Both the position numbers and the translations under genes were made by a program. The notes under the pieces were generated by a model. That model was not told the DNA's origin. It did no database searches and was given only the letters and a program-made list of their open reading frames with translations. DNA of 28,176 nucleotides, from the NCBI GenBank assembly GCA_905372445.1, contig CAJPPF010000012.1, positions 1-28,176 of the forward strand, written 5' to 3'. This DNA is from an uncultured Prevotella sp. (GTDB lineage: Bacteria; Bacteroidota; Bacteroidia; Bacteroidales; Bacteroidaceae). Below, piece by piece: positions 14,705 to 22,604 of this stretch. How positions within the stretch are numbered: position 1 is the first letter of the stretch; every line of letters begins with the position of its first letter.

Positions 14705-16651
14705 ATGAAAGAAGATATTAATAAGGTGGAACTGAATAGCGATGATGCTACTGTAAATTGCACTGAAGAGGAATATTTCGCTCTCATAGAGAAACATTCC
14801 AGGCATGTGTTTGATGTTATGCGAGAGCGAGGAACCAGTGATGTTGATATGAGGCGTCTGCATGATGCGCTTATGTTCGCAGGAGAAGCACATAGAAAGC
14901 AGAAAAGGAATACCGGCGCGCCATATATCATACATCCTATTTCCGTGGCTACTATTGCCGCCGAGGAGCTGAAGCTCGATGTGAACTCCGTTATCTGTGC
15001 TTTTCTGCATGACGTGGTGGAGGACACCAAGCATACCGTAAAAGAGATACGCGAGCGCTTCGGCGATGATGTTGCCTTCCTTGTCAATGTGGTGACAAAG
15101 AAGAAACGCAGCCACTATGACATGTCTAAGCAGGTGGATAACTATAAGCAGTTGCTTGACTCGTTGGACTATGACATACGTGCTCTTATGGTGAAGATTG
15201 CCGATCGTCTGCATAATATGCGCACACTATCATCGATGAGTCCTGACAAGCAGATGAAGATTGCCGGCGAGACGGATTATTTCTATGCACCACTGGCAAA
15301 CCGTCTTGGGCTTTTCAATGTCAAGACCGACCTGGAGAACCTTGCATTCAAGTATCGTTGTGCTAAGGAGTATAACGACCTTGAGACCGCCATTGCCATT
15401 GACGAGGAGCAGAACAGAGACCGACTGCATGTGTTCTGTTCTACTATAGAAGAAAAACTCCGCATGAATGACGTATGGGCAAAGGCAGAGGTATATTACC
15501 GCAAACCTTACAGTATATACCGAAAGATGAAGTCGCAGGGCAAGGACTTCATGCACATTGATAATCGTTACTATGTACGTGTCACTTTCACACACTGCGG
15601 CGAGGTGCTCAGCGAGAAGAACGTATGCCTGCTTATCTATTCCCTACTAACCGATATATATAAGGAGAAGCCTCTGTCGTTTGTCAACCAGATTGACCAA
15701 CAGAAAGAAAATTCCTACCAAAGTCTGAATCTTATGCTACTTTCCGAGGAAGGAGTGTGGGAGGATGTGCAGATTTGTTCGGATAGGATGGTCGAGGCAT
15801 CTAAGCTCGGCTGTATGGCAGAACGTGATGAAAGCAACGTTGGAGAGTGGATTGATCGCTTCAAGAAGTTCCTGCACGAGATTGCCGACAGCTCGCATGA
15901 AAGCTCATTCATGGAGAGTATTGCCACGTCATTGTATTATGATGACGTGATGGTATTTACTCCGCGTGGCAAGGCAATAGTCTTACCGAAGGGCGCCACT
16001 GCCATCGACTTTGCCTTCGAACTGCACACCGACATCGGACTGCATGCCAAGTATGCGCGTATCAACGGGAAGCTGTGTTCTGTCAAGACGGTGCTGAAGC
16101 GTGGCGACTGCATAGAGATTGGTATGGGCGACGAGTTGATGGTAAAGAACGACTGGCTTGAGGCGACATCCACATACAAAGCCCGTCGTGCGGTGCGAAA
16201 CAGCGTTTCCGACCATCCGCATCTGCATTTCATACGTTGTCCGCACTGCAACCCGCTTCCAGGCTGCGAGGCTGTAGGATTCAAGGACAGCGACAGTCGG
16301 ATAACAATACATCGCCGTTCTTGCCCGGATGCTATACATGAGGCTTCAAGTCACAGCGATAGGATAGTGACAGTCGACTTTGAAGAAGATGCATCAATGG
16401 TCTATCCGGTGGCTATACATCTGACCGGTGTCGACCGCTATCATCTGCTGATAGACATTACAAACACTATTACCGAGAACTTCCACCTGCTTATCATTTC
16501 TTTGAATACAGCCGCATCAGATAATATAGTGGACTGCACTATAAAATTCTTTGTTCATGGTGTTGACGAATTGAAGGAGGTGCTTACTCAACTTTACAGA
16601 GTTGAGGGTGTCGACGAGGTGCATACGATAAAGGGTAACGGGGAATTATAA
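14705..16651 (+). CDS. RelA/SpoT-family protein with intact hydrolase and atypical synthetase site
   Basis: Long RSH protein, 648 residues, controlling (p)ppGpp. Domains in order: HD hydrolase (about 45-200), synthetase-like domain (about 240-370), TGS (about 405-465), a small Cys/His segment (about 505-540) and a C-terminal ACT domain (about 570-645). The hydrolase residues are complete: His77 in YIIHP, His102-Asp103 and Glu106-Asp107 in LHDVVED, Asp167 and Asn171 in ADRLHN. The synthetase site is unusual: YQSLN (338-342) instead of YQSLH, EDVQICS (353-359) instead of EVQIRT, and no clear FKDYIAxPK. Bacteroidetes commonly carry two long RSH proteins; this one is best read as hydrolase-biased (SpoT-like). 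It probably shares the mutarotase promoter. Confidence 0.92.
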   Translation: MKEDINKVELNSDDATVNCTEEEYFALIEKHSRHVFDVMRERGTSDVDMRRLHDALMFAGEAHRKQKRNTGAPYIIHPISVATIAAEELKLDVNSVICAFLHDVVEDTKHTVKEIRERFGDDVAFLVNVVTKKKRSHYDMSKQVDNYKQLLDSLDYDIRALMVKIADRLHNMRTLSSMSPDKQMKIAGETDYFYAPLANRLGLFNVKTDLENLAFKYRCAKEYNDLETAIAIDEEQNRDRLHVFCSTIEEKLRMNDVWAKAEVYYRKPYSIYRKMKSQGKDFMHIDNRYYVRVTFTHCGEVLSEKNVCLLIYSLLTDIYKEKPLSFVNQIDQQKENSYQSLNLMLLSEEGVWEDVQICSDRMVEASKLGCMAERDESNVGEWIDRFKKFLHEIADSSHESSFMESIATSLYYDDVMVFTPRGKAIVLPKGATAIDFAFELHTDIGLHAKYARINGKLCSVKTVLKRGDCIEIGMGDELMVKNDWLEATSTYKARRAVRNSVSDHPHLHFIRCPHCNPLPGCEAVGFKDSDSRITIHRRSCPDAIHEASSHSDRIVTVDFEEDASMVYPVAIHLTGVDRYHLLIDITNTITENFHLLIISLNTAASDNIVDCTIKFFVHGVDELKEVLTQLYRVEGVDEVHTIKGNGEL

Positions 16652-16805
16652 AAGAAATGAACCAATTTATATAAACATCTGACCAATATCTGAACGTGTT
16701 ACTAAAAGCGAAAATTAAATATTATATTGGTGTCGGGTAAAAAACAGATTGAAAGCTCTGCAAGCCTTTATTTATAGACACTACAGGCATGTATAGCCAA
16801 TAGGG

Positions 16806-16832
16806 GCTTACTTTTTGCAAAAAATAGTAAGC
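16806..16832. repeat. Hairpin-forming inverted repeat downstream of the rsh gene
   Basis: GCTTACT (16806-16812) and AGTAAGC (16826-16832) are perfect inverted arms; between them TTTT-GC-AAAAAA can continue the pairing with one offset base. It is 155 bases past the rsh stop. It could end the transcript or simply be a stable hairpin; there is no long T tract after it. Confidence 0.5.
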
Positions 16833-16891
16833 GTTACTGAAAACATTCCTTTTAGTTTTGTGTCTTCCACGAGCCGAGAAAGATAGGCATT

Positions 16892-17011
16892 TGCCGGACG
16901 GCGTAGGGGCGTGATTTATCACGTTCCGTAATATCCAAGTAACAAATAGTTCGCAAATGGACCCAGTGCAGAGGCGGAACGTGATAAATCACGCTCCTAC
17001 GCTTGCCGGCA
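16892..17011 (+). repeat. Long inverted-repeat element, copy A
   Basis: Arms 16901-16928 and 16975-17002 (28 bp each) are complementary except at 16908/16995, which is G opposite T, a G.U pair in plus-strand RNA. The pairing resumes outside with TGCCGG (16892-16897) and CCGGCA (17006-17011) after a 3-base internal loop. Each arm also contains its own palindrome CGTGATTTATCACG or its complement. The loop is 46 bases. A related element is copy B at 26497-26630. No coding region, target-site duplication or transposase is seen. Confidence 0.85.
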
Positions 17012-17066
17012 TCAGTTTTTATCGGACACCAATAATTTGTAGTAATAAAAATGATAACTGCAATAT

Positions 17067-17100
17067 AACCTCAAATCGTTCAATAGATCGATTTGGGGTT
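17067..17100 (+). repeat. 12-bp hairpin
   Basis: AACCTCAAATCG (17067-17078) and CGATTTGGGGTT (17089-17100) pair over 12 positions with one U.G pair in plus-strand RNA, loop TTCAATAGAT. A related AACCCCAAAT stretch follows copy B of the long inverted repeat near 26689, but without its partner arm. Confidence 0.6.
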
Positions 17101-17228
17101 GCTTATGCCATGAGGGTAGGGTATGTGTGGAAGTCTGATAAAGAGACACCTCTTGGCATACTGTCGAAATGTAAAAATAATTTCCTGTTCTGACGGTGGT
17201 TTCCTATCATCATTATGACCGTTTTTTC

Positions 17229-17334
17229 TAAAACCGCAGAAACTAATTTCAAGAAGCGTCGTTTCTTGGCTCAAGAACCGCCGGTTTTAGCGCCAAGAAC
17301 CGTAGGTTTTAGACGCAAGAACCGTAGGTTTTAG
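17229..17334. repeat. 22-bp-period tandem array, copy 2 (5 units)
   Basis: Five 18-bp units start at 17229, 17251, 17273, 17295 and 17317. Spacers are TTTC, GCTC, CGCC and ACGC; the last two repeat the order seen in copy 1. The final two units are identical (AAGAACCGTAGGTTTTAG). The first unit has a deviant right half. All spacers end in C and all but the first unit end in G. Confidence 0.88.
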
Positions 17335-17485
17335 AAACGAGTTGATAATCAATGGGTTACAAGCCTTGTTTTATGTTTCTTTTGCCGATGCCGATATTTT
17401 GCCATGTTTTGAAAGCATGTAAAATAAAATTACATCACGATGGGCTTAAAGAAGATTCCGCTTATATAAAAACACGCGCGTTTTC

Positions 17486-17516
17486 TTTGCCATGTGACCA
17501 AAAATGATTAATTTTG
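17486..17516 (+). promoter_or_regulatory. Promoter of pheT
   Basis: TTTG at 17486-17489 and TAATTTTG at 17509-17516, exactly 19 bp apart, give the best Bacteroidetes-type promoter in the window. The expected transcript begins near 17523, leaving a leader of nearly 150 bases before the pheT start at 17670. Confidence 0.8.
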
Positions 17517-17544
17517 CAGATGTTTTAATAGTGTGGTCTTATAG

Positions 17545-17642
17545 GCTGCACGAAATGTTATGCAATAATTTTAGATTAAGCAAAAGCCACGGTGCAAGTT
17601 GAGTTTAGAATGGCTGCTTTGTGCAGCGACAAAGGCTGTGGC
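17545..17642 (+). promoter_or_regulatory. Structured pheT leader with competing pairings
   Basis: GTGCAGC (17621-17627) can pair with GCTGCAC (17545-17551, seven pairs) or with the adjacent GCTGC (17613-17617, five pairs). CTTTG (17617-17621) can instead pair with CAAAG (17630-17634), and GCCAC (17586-17590) with GTGGC (17638-17642). A 15-codon open frame begins at ATG 17555 and contains one Phe codon. This could be an attenuator, but the stems are short. Confidence 0.3.
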
Positions 17643-17669
17643 ATGTTGGTAGGAAAAACTTTTAAGACA

Positions 17670-20129
17670 ATGAATATATCGTATAAATGGCTTAAGGAGT
17701 ATGTCGATTTCACACTTGCTCCACAGGAAGTGGCTGATGCGCTGACATCCTGCGGACTGGAGGTAGGCTCTCTCGAAGAAGTACAGACTGTCCGCGGCGG
17801 ACTGAAGGGACTCTATGTAGGACAGGTCCTCACCTGCGAGGACATCCCCGAGACGCATCTTCACCTGACAACAGTCGACCTTGGTCGTGGCGAGGCACAG
17901 CAGATTGTGTGCGGTGCGCCCAACTGTCGTGCAGGTCTGAAAGTTATCGTTGCCGATGTGGGCTGCGTGCTTTATGATGGCGATAAGGAATTTAAGATAA
18001 AGAAGTCGAAACTTCGTGGCTATGAGTCGAACGGAATGATATGCGCAGAGGACGAAATAGGCATCGGTACGTCGCACGATGGTATCATCGAACTGCCTGC
18101 CGATGCTGTAGTAGGTACTCCGGCTGCGGAATATTACAATCTGGAGAGCGACTGGCTCATTGAGATCGACATCACAGCCAACCGTGCTGACGCTCTGTCA
18201 CACTGGGGCGTAGCACGCGATCTATACGCTTGGTTGCGTCAGAATGGGTATGAGACAAGACTGCACCGTCCTTCATGCGACGCTTTCGCCGTCGATAACG
18301 AGGATTGTCCTATCGAGGTTGTGATTGAGAATGCAGAGGCTTGCCGCCGTTATGTAGGACTTTCCATTACCGACTGCGAGGTGAAGGAATCGCCGGAGTG
18401 GCTGAAGAACAGACTGAACATCATCGGCGTCCGTCCGATTAACAATATCGTTGACATCACAAACTATATCATGATGGCTTATGGTCAGCCTATGCACTGC
18501 TTCGACGCAGACATGGTGAAGGAGCATAAGATTGTGGTAAAGATAATGCCAGAGGGCACTCCGTTTGTCACTCTCGACGGCGAAGAGCATAAACTCTCTG
18601 ACCGCGACCTCGCTATCTGCAACGCCGAGGAACCAATGTGCATAGCCGGTGTATTCGGCGGAAAGGGCTCCGGTACATACGATACCACTACAAACGTGGT
18701 GCTTGAGTCGGCTTACTTCAACCCGACATGGATACGCAAGTCGGCACGTCGTCACGGATTGTCAACCGATGCGTCGTTCCGTTTCGAGCGTGGCATTGAC
18801 CCGAACGGACAGATCTACGCCATAAAACAGGCTGCGATATTGTGTAAGGAACTGGCAGGCGGCAAGGTGTCAATGCAGATACGCGATGTTTATCCGTCGC
18901 AAATAGAGAATGCTGTAGTAGAACTCTCTTACGAATATGTTCACAACCTCATAGGAAAGGAGATAGGCAAAGACACAATAAAGTCAATCGCCGAGAGCCT
19001 TGACATGAAAGTTCTCAACGAGAATGTCGAGGGAATAACACTCGAGATTCCTGCATATCGCGTCGATGTACAGCGTCCATGCGACGTTGTGGAAGACATC
19101 CTGCGCATATACGGATATAATAATGTGGAGATTCCTTCACAGCTTAAGTCCTCGCTCACCGTTGCCGACACCACCGATATGGAACACCGCATGGAGAATA
19201 TCATCGGTGAACAGCTTGTCGGTTGCGGTTTCAACGAGATACTTAACAACTCGCTGACTAAGACATCCTACTACGAGGGGCTCAATGTCTACACCGAGGA
19301 GACCACTGTCAAGGTGATGAACCCACTGTCTGCCGACCTCGGCGTGATGCGCCAGACACTGCTTTTCGGCGGTCTGGAGTCAATCATGCGCAACGCTAAC
19401 CGTAAGATGGCAAACCTTAAGTTCTTCGAGATGGGCAACTGCTACCACTTCAATGCAGAGAACCATGACGAAGAAAACCCAATGAAGGCTTATAAGGAAG
19501 AGCAACATCTGGCACTATGGTTGACAGGAAAGCGTGTGGAAGGCTCTTGGGCTCATCCTGACGAAGACTCTACTTTCTACGAACTGAAGGCATATGTACT
19601 TAACATACTGAAGCGCCTTGGTGTACCTATGGGTATGCTCGTCAGCGAGAAGAGCCTGAACAATATCTTCTCGGTGGCGCTTGAACTGAAGAACCGCGGT
19701 GGAAAGGTGTTCGTAGAAATGGGTATCATAGCTAAAGACATTCAGAAGAGAGCCGATATTGCCGCTCTTGTCTACTATGCCGACATACACTGGACAACAG
19801 TGATGAAGGCTATAAGAAAGAATAAAGTGGAGTTCGCTGAGATATCAAAATATCCTTCAGTATCGCGTGACCTCGCGCTGCTCATCGACAAGAATGTAGA
19901 ATTTGCAAAGATAGAACAGATAGCACGTCAGTCGGAGAAAAAGCTCCTCAAGAGCGTTGAGCTATTTGATGTCTATGAAGGAAAGAACCTTCCTGCCGGC
20001 AAGAAGTCGTATGCAGTGAACTTCATCCTGCAGGATAACGAGAAGACACTGAACGACAAGGCTATTGAAGCTATAATGAATAAGATCATAACGAATCTGA
20101 AGCGACAACTTGGAGCGGAGCTGCGTTAA
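17670..20129 (+). CDS. pheT: Phenylalanine--tRNA ligase beta subunit
   Basis: Beta chain of the heterotetrameric PheRS, which charges tRNA-Phe. The frame is open further upstream to 17592, but homologues begin MNISYKWLKEYVDF, so the ATG at 17670 is chosen, giving 819 residues, the normal length. Domains in order: N-terminal segment with the tRNA-binding OB fold (about 40-150; GQVLTCEDIP, IVCGAPNCR, LRGYESNGMICAEDE), B3/B4 (about 205-375; GVFGGKGSGTYDTT, FRFERGIDPNGQIYA), B5 (about 400-470), the catalytic-like core (about 480-700) and the C-terminal FDX-ACB anticodon-binding domain (about 725-819; SRDLALLIDKNVEFAKI, FDVYEGKNLPAGKKSYAV). It has its own promoter; pheS is not adjacent, unlike in many bacteria. 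yebC follows after 95 bases. Confidence 0.96.
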   Translation: MNISYKWLKEYVDFTLAPQEVADALTSCGLEVGSLEEVQTVRGGLKGLYVGQVLTCEDIPETHLHLTTVDLGRGEAQQIVCGAPNCRAGLKVIVADVGCVLYDGDKEFKIKKSKLRGYESNGMICAEDEIGIGTSHDGIIELPADAVVGTPAAEYYNLESDWLIEIDITANRADALSHWGVARDLYAWLRQNGYETRLHRPSCDAFAVDNEDCPIEVVIENAEACRRYVGLSITDCEVKESPEWLKNRLNIIGVRPINNIVDITNYIMMAYGQPMHCFDADMVKEHKIVVKIMPEGTPFVTLDGEEHKLSDRDLAICNAEEPMCIAGVFGGKGSGTYDTTTNVVLESAYFNPTWIRKSARRHGLSTDASFRFERGIDPNGQIYAIKQAAILCKELAGGKVSMQIRDVYPSQIENAVVELSYEYVHNLIGKEIGKDTIKSIAESLDMKVLNENVEGITLEIPAYRVDVQRPCDVVEDILRIYGYNNVEIPSQLKSSLTVADTTDMEHRMENIIGEQLVGCGFNEILNNSLTKTSYYEGLNVYTEETTVKVMNPLSADLGVMRQTLLFGGLESIMRNANRKMANLKFFEMGNCYHFNAENHDEENPMKAYKEEQHLALWLTGKRVEGSWAHPDEDSTFYELKAYVLNILKRLGVPMGMLVSEKSLNNIFSVALELKNRGGKVFVEMGIIAKDIQKRADIAALVYYADIHWTTVMKAIRKNKVEFAEISKYPSVSRDLALLIDKNVEFAKIEQIARQSEKKLLKSVELFDVYEGKNLPAGKKSYAVNFILQDNEKTLNDKAIEAIMNKIITNLKRQLGAELR

Positions 20130-20140
20130 TACAGGCTCAA

Positions 20141-20175
20141 CGTTATGGCAGTCAAGTCGTCAGGCGACAATAACG
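20141..20175 (+). other. Inverted repeat between pheT and yebC
   Basis: CGTTAT (20141-20146) and ATAACG (20170-20175) enclose a second small stem GTCG/CGAC around TCAGG. It begins 12 bases after the pheT stop. There is no T tract, so it is more likely an mRNA-end or processing structure than a full terminator. Confidence 0.35.
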
Positions 20176-20224
20176 ATTAAAAGAAGAATATATATAGTAA
20201 ACATTTAAATTTAAAACATAAGTA

Positions 20225-20965
20225 ATGGGACGCGCATTTGAATTTAGAAAAGCCCGCAAGATGAAGCGCTGGGGCAACATGGCAAAGACTTTCACTCGTC
20301 TTGGAAAGCAGATAGCAATAGCTGTAAAGGCAGGAGGTCCGGAACCGGAGACGAATCCTACATTACGTTCTATAATCGCTACATGTAAGCGTGAGAACAT
20401 GCCAAAGGACAACATCGACCGCGCTATCAAGAACGCTATGGGAAAGGACCAGAGCGAATACAAGGAAGTGACATACGAGGGATACGGACCTCACGGCATT
20501 GCTGTACTCGTCGACACTCTGACAGACAATACCACACGTACTGTAGCTGACGTACGGTCTATCTTCAACAAGTTCAGTGGCAATATGGGTACTACAGGAT
20601 CGCTGTCATTCCTCTTCGATCACAAAGCACAGTTCACCTTCAAAAAGAACGATGCTATTGACATGGATGAGCTTATACTTGAACTTATCGACTATAATGT
20701 AGAGGATGAGTATGACGAGGACTACGACGAGGATAAGGAAGAGACCACTATTACCATGTATGGTGATCCAAAGTCGTATGCGCAGATTCAGAAGGCACTT
20801 GAGGAAAAAGGCTTTGAAGTGGCTGGCGAGTTCACCTATATTCCTAACGACCTCAAGGATGTAGACGCAGAACAGCGTGCGACAATTGAGAAGATGATCG
20901 ACAAACTCGAGGAGTTCGACGACGTTCAGACGGTTTATACCAACATGAAGCCCGAAGAGGCATAA
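20225..20965 (+). CDS. yebC: YebC/TACO1 (PmpR) family protein
   Basis: Cytosolic protein of 246 residues, the family length. Members act as transcriptional regulators (PmpR) or, more recently recognised, help ribosomes translate polyproline stretches; which applies here is not shown by sequence. The N-terminus MGRAFEFRKARKMKRWGNMA is the family signature, followed by KAGGPEPETNPTLRSII and the helical KRENMPKDNIDRAIKNAMG segment. The middle contains YEGYGPHGIAVLVDTLTDN and GNMGTTGSLSFLFD. An acidic insertion rich in Asp and Glu occurs near residues 160-175 (EDEYDEDYDEDKEE). A GHL10 gene follows within a few bases, so the two are probably cotranscribed. Confidence 0.95.
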   Translation: MGRAFEFRKARKMKRWGNMAKTFTRLGKQIAIAVKAGGPEPETNPTLRSIIATCKRENMPKDNIDRAIKNAMGKDQSEYKEVTYEGYGPHGIAVLVDTLTDNTTRTVADVRSIFNKFSGNMGTTGSLSFLFDHKAQFTFKKNDAIDMDELILELIDYNVEDEYDEDYDEDKEETTITMYGDPKSYAQIQKALEEKGFEVAGEFTYIPNDLKDVDAEQRATIEKMIDKLEEFDDVQTVYTNMKPEEA

Positions 20966-20998
20966 TGATTGTTATATAAGACTAAAAGAAATCCGATT

Positions 20999-22504
20999 GT
21001 GAAAATACTGAATAGTAAATTTCTCCACCGGTCATTATTTGTGGCACTCCTTATTGTGAGTGCCATTAATGTATTGGCACAGAAGAAAAGAGAGTTCCGC
21101 GGAGCATGGATTCAGTCGGTCAATGGACAGTTTCAAGGAATGACCATGTCTGCCATGCAGAGTACGCTGTCATACCAGCTTGATGAACTGCAGAAGGACG
21201 GGGTTAATGCTATAATCTTCCAAGTGCGTCCTGAGTGCGATGCTTTGTATGTGAGTGACATTGAGCCTTGGAGTCGTTTTCTCACAGGGCAGCAGGGCAA
21301 AGACCCCGGCTGGGACCCTCTGCAATGGATGATTCTGGAGTGTCATAAGCGTGGAATGGAACTGCATGCGTGGATTAATCCCTATCGTGCAAAGACAAAA
21401 GGCACGCAGACACTTGCAGAGTCGCATGTATGCAATCAGTTCCCTAACAGGTATTTTGAGTATGATGGCTTGTATGTTCTCAATCCCGGACTGAAAGAAA
21501 ACCGCGACTATATCTGTCAGGTATCGGCTGATATTGTCCGCCGTTATGATATTGACGGCTTCCATATCGACGACTATTTTTATCCTTATCCTGTGGCAGG
21601 AGTGAATATTCCCGATGAAGAGCTGTTCAACCAGAACCCTAATGGTTTCAAAGATATACGCGACTGGAGGCGTGACAATGTGAATGTATTCATCAAGCAG
21701 CTGCACGAAACAATTCACAGTATCAAGCCTTGGGTGAAATTCGGCGTATCTCCGTTCGGTATCTATCGCAATCAGAAAAGCGATCCTTTAAACGGTTCTA
21801 ATACCAGTGGTCTTCAAAACTACGACGACCTTTACGCCGATGTTCTCCTATGGGTGAACAATGGTTGGATTGACTATTGTGTTCCGCAGGTATATTGGGA
21901 GATAGGCAATAAGTCTGCCGACTATGCTACGCTTATCAAGTGGTGGAACCGTTTTGCCGGCAATCGTCCGTTGTATATCGGAGAGGATATAGAACGTACA
22001 GTAAAGCATGCAGACCCTTTGAACCCCAACTCACACCAGATGGCAGCAAAATACCGTTTGCACGACCAGATGCAGAATGTCAATGGTACCGTGCTTTGGT
22101 ATGCCAAGGCAGCTGTCGACAATGCAGGCAACTATGGCTTGCTGCTTCGGCAGAACTACTGGCGTTACCCTGCATTGCAGCCTAAAATGCCTTTCATCGA
22201 CAGCAAGGCTCCCGATAAGGTGAAGAAACTGAAACCGATATGGACGTCCGACGGATATATGCTGTTTTGGTTTGCTCCAAAGGGTAAGGGCTGGAAAGAC
22301 GAAGCTGTGAAATATGTGGTCTATCGTTTCGCAAAAGGCGAGAAGACAGACACCAACAATCCGTCGAAGATCGTAGCTATAACAAATAATACATTCTACA
22401 AACTTCCTTACGAAGACGGAAAGACGAAATACACATACGTTGTGACAGCCCTCGATCGTATGCAGAACGAGAGTAAGGCAAAGAAAAAGACCATTAAGCT
22501 GTGA
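20999..22504 (+). CDS. Secreted GHL10 family glycosyl-hydrolase-like protein
   Basis: Exported protein of about 501 residues with a glycosyl-hydrolase-like (GHL10, PF02638) TIM barrel, a family linked to cell-surface glycan or peptidoglycan processing. No ATG is available near the N-terminus. GTG at 20999 gives a canonical signal peptide (KILNSKFLHRSLFVALLIV, ending VLAQ); TTG at 20969 would add ten residues and has GAAGAGG upstream, so the start is uncertain. Family landmarks: FRGAWIQSVNGQFQG just after the signal peptide, INAIIFQVRP-like VNAIIFQVRPECDALY, RGMELHAWINPYRAK, YDIDGFHIDDYFYPYP and VKFGVSPFGIYRN. The last 90 residues resemble a fibronectin-type beta sandwich (VKYVVYRF, YTYVVTALDRMQNES). 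It overlaps no gene and follows yebC closely. Confidence 0.88.
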   Translation: MKILNSKFLHRSLFVALLIVSAINVLAQKKREFRGAWIQSVNGQFQGMTMSAMQSTLSYQLDELQKDGVNAIIFQVRPECDALYVSDIEPWSRFLTGQQGKDPGWDPLQWMILECHKRGMELHAWINPYRAKTKGTQTLAESHVCNQFPNRYFEYDGLYVLNPGLKENRDYICQVSADIVRRYDIDGFHIDDYFYPYPVAGVNIPDEELFNQNPNGFKDIRDWRRDNVNVFIKQLHETIHSIKPWVKFGVSPFGIYRNQKSDPLNGSNTSGLQNYDDLYADVLLWVNNGWIDYCVPQVYWEIGNKSADYATLIKWWNRFAGNRPLYIGEDIERTVKHADPLNPNSHQMAAKYRLHDQMQNVNGTVLWYAKAAVDNAGNYGLLLRQNYWRYPALQPKMPFIDSKAPDKVKKLKPIWTSDGYMLFWFAPKGKGWKDEAVKYVVYRFAKGEKTDTNNPSKIVAITNNTFYKLPYEDGKTKYTYVVTALDRMQNESKAKKKTIKL

Positions 22505-22528
22505 TTTCTATAAACAGCTGATAAAAAG

Positions 22529-22568
22529 AAAAGGACAGGCATTGTATTTGCTTGTCCTTTTGTTTTTT
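22529..22568. terminator. Bidirectional intrinsic terminator
   Basis: AAAAGGACAGGC (22529-22540) pairs with GCTTGTCCTTTT (22550-22561) over 12 positions including one G.U, followed by GTTTTTT. The plus strand is preceded by an A-rich run, so the minus strand also ends in T residues. It serves the GHL10 gene and probably the convergent hypothetical gene. Confidence 0.85.
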
Positions 22569-22604
22569 CAGCCCTAATACGGGATGTATTCTTGTATCTT
22601 GCGA

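Larger units (their letters stand above)
16652..17485. other. Gene-free region between the rsh gene and the pheT promoter
   Basis: This 0.83-kb stretch has no convincing coding region. Open frames across it are short, start at arbitrary places and run through repeats. It holds four ordered structures: a hairpin at 16806-16832, a long inverted repeat at 16892-17011, a smaller hairpin at 17067-17100, and a five-unit 22-bp-period array at 17229-17334. The long inverted repeat and the array also occur, in the same order, in the gap at 26332-27522, so the two gaps appear to share composite repeat content. Confidence 0.75.

Noticed and set aside
16722..16922. 66-codon minus-strand open frame after the rsh gene
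   Set aside because: It runs into the long inverted repeat, and has no upstream signals or recognisable composition.
16892..17011. Insertion sequence ends or a transposon
   Set aside because: No transposase frame, no direct target-site duplication could be seen, and the region between the arms is only 46 bases; a REP or MITE-like element remains possible.
16957..17193. 78-codon plus-strand open frame in the rsh-pheT gap
   Set aside because: It crosses an arm of the inverted repeat and the 17067-17100 hairpin; the frame is not maintained in the related gap at 26.5 kb.
17592..17669. In-frame upstream extension of pheT adding 26 residues
   Set aside because: PheT homologues start at MNISYKWLKEYV; the extension has no similarity to the family and covers the structured leader, so the start at 17670 is preferred.
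17523..17669. T-box leader of pheT
   Set aside because: No T-box sequence or specifier stem could be found, and T-boxes are not expected in Bacteroidetes.
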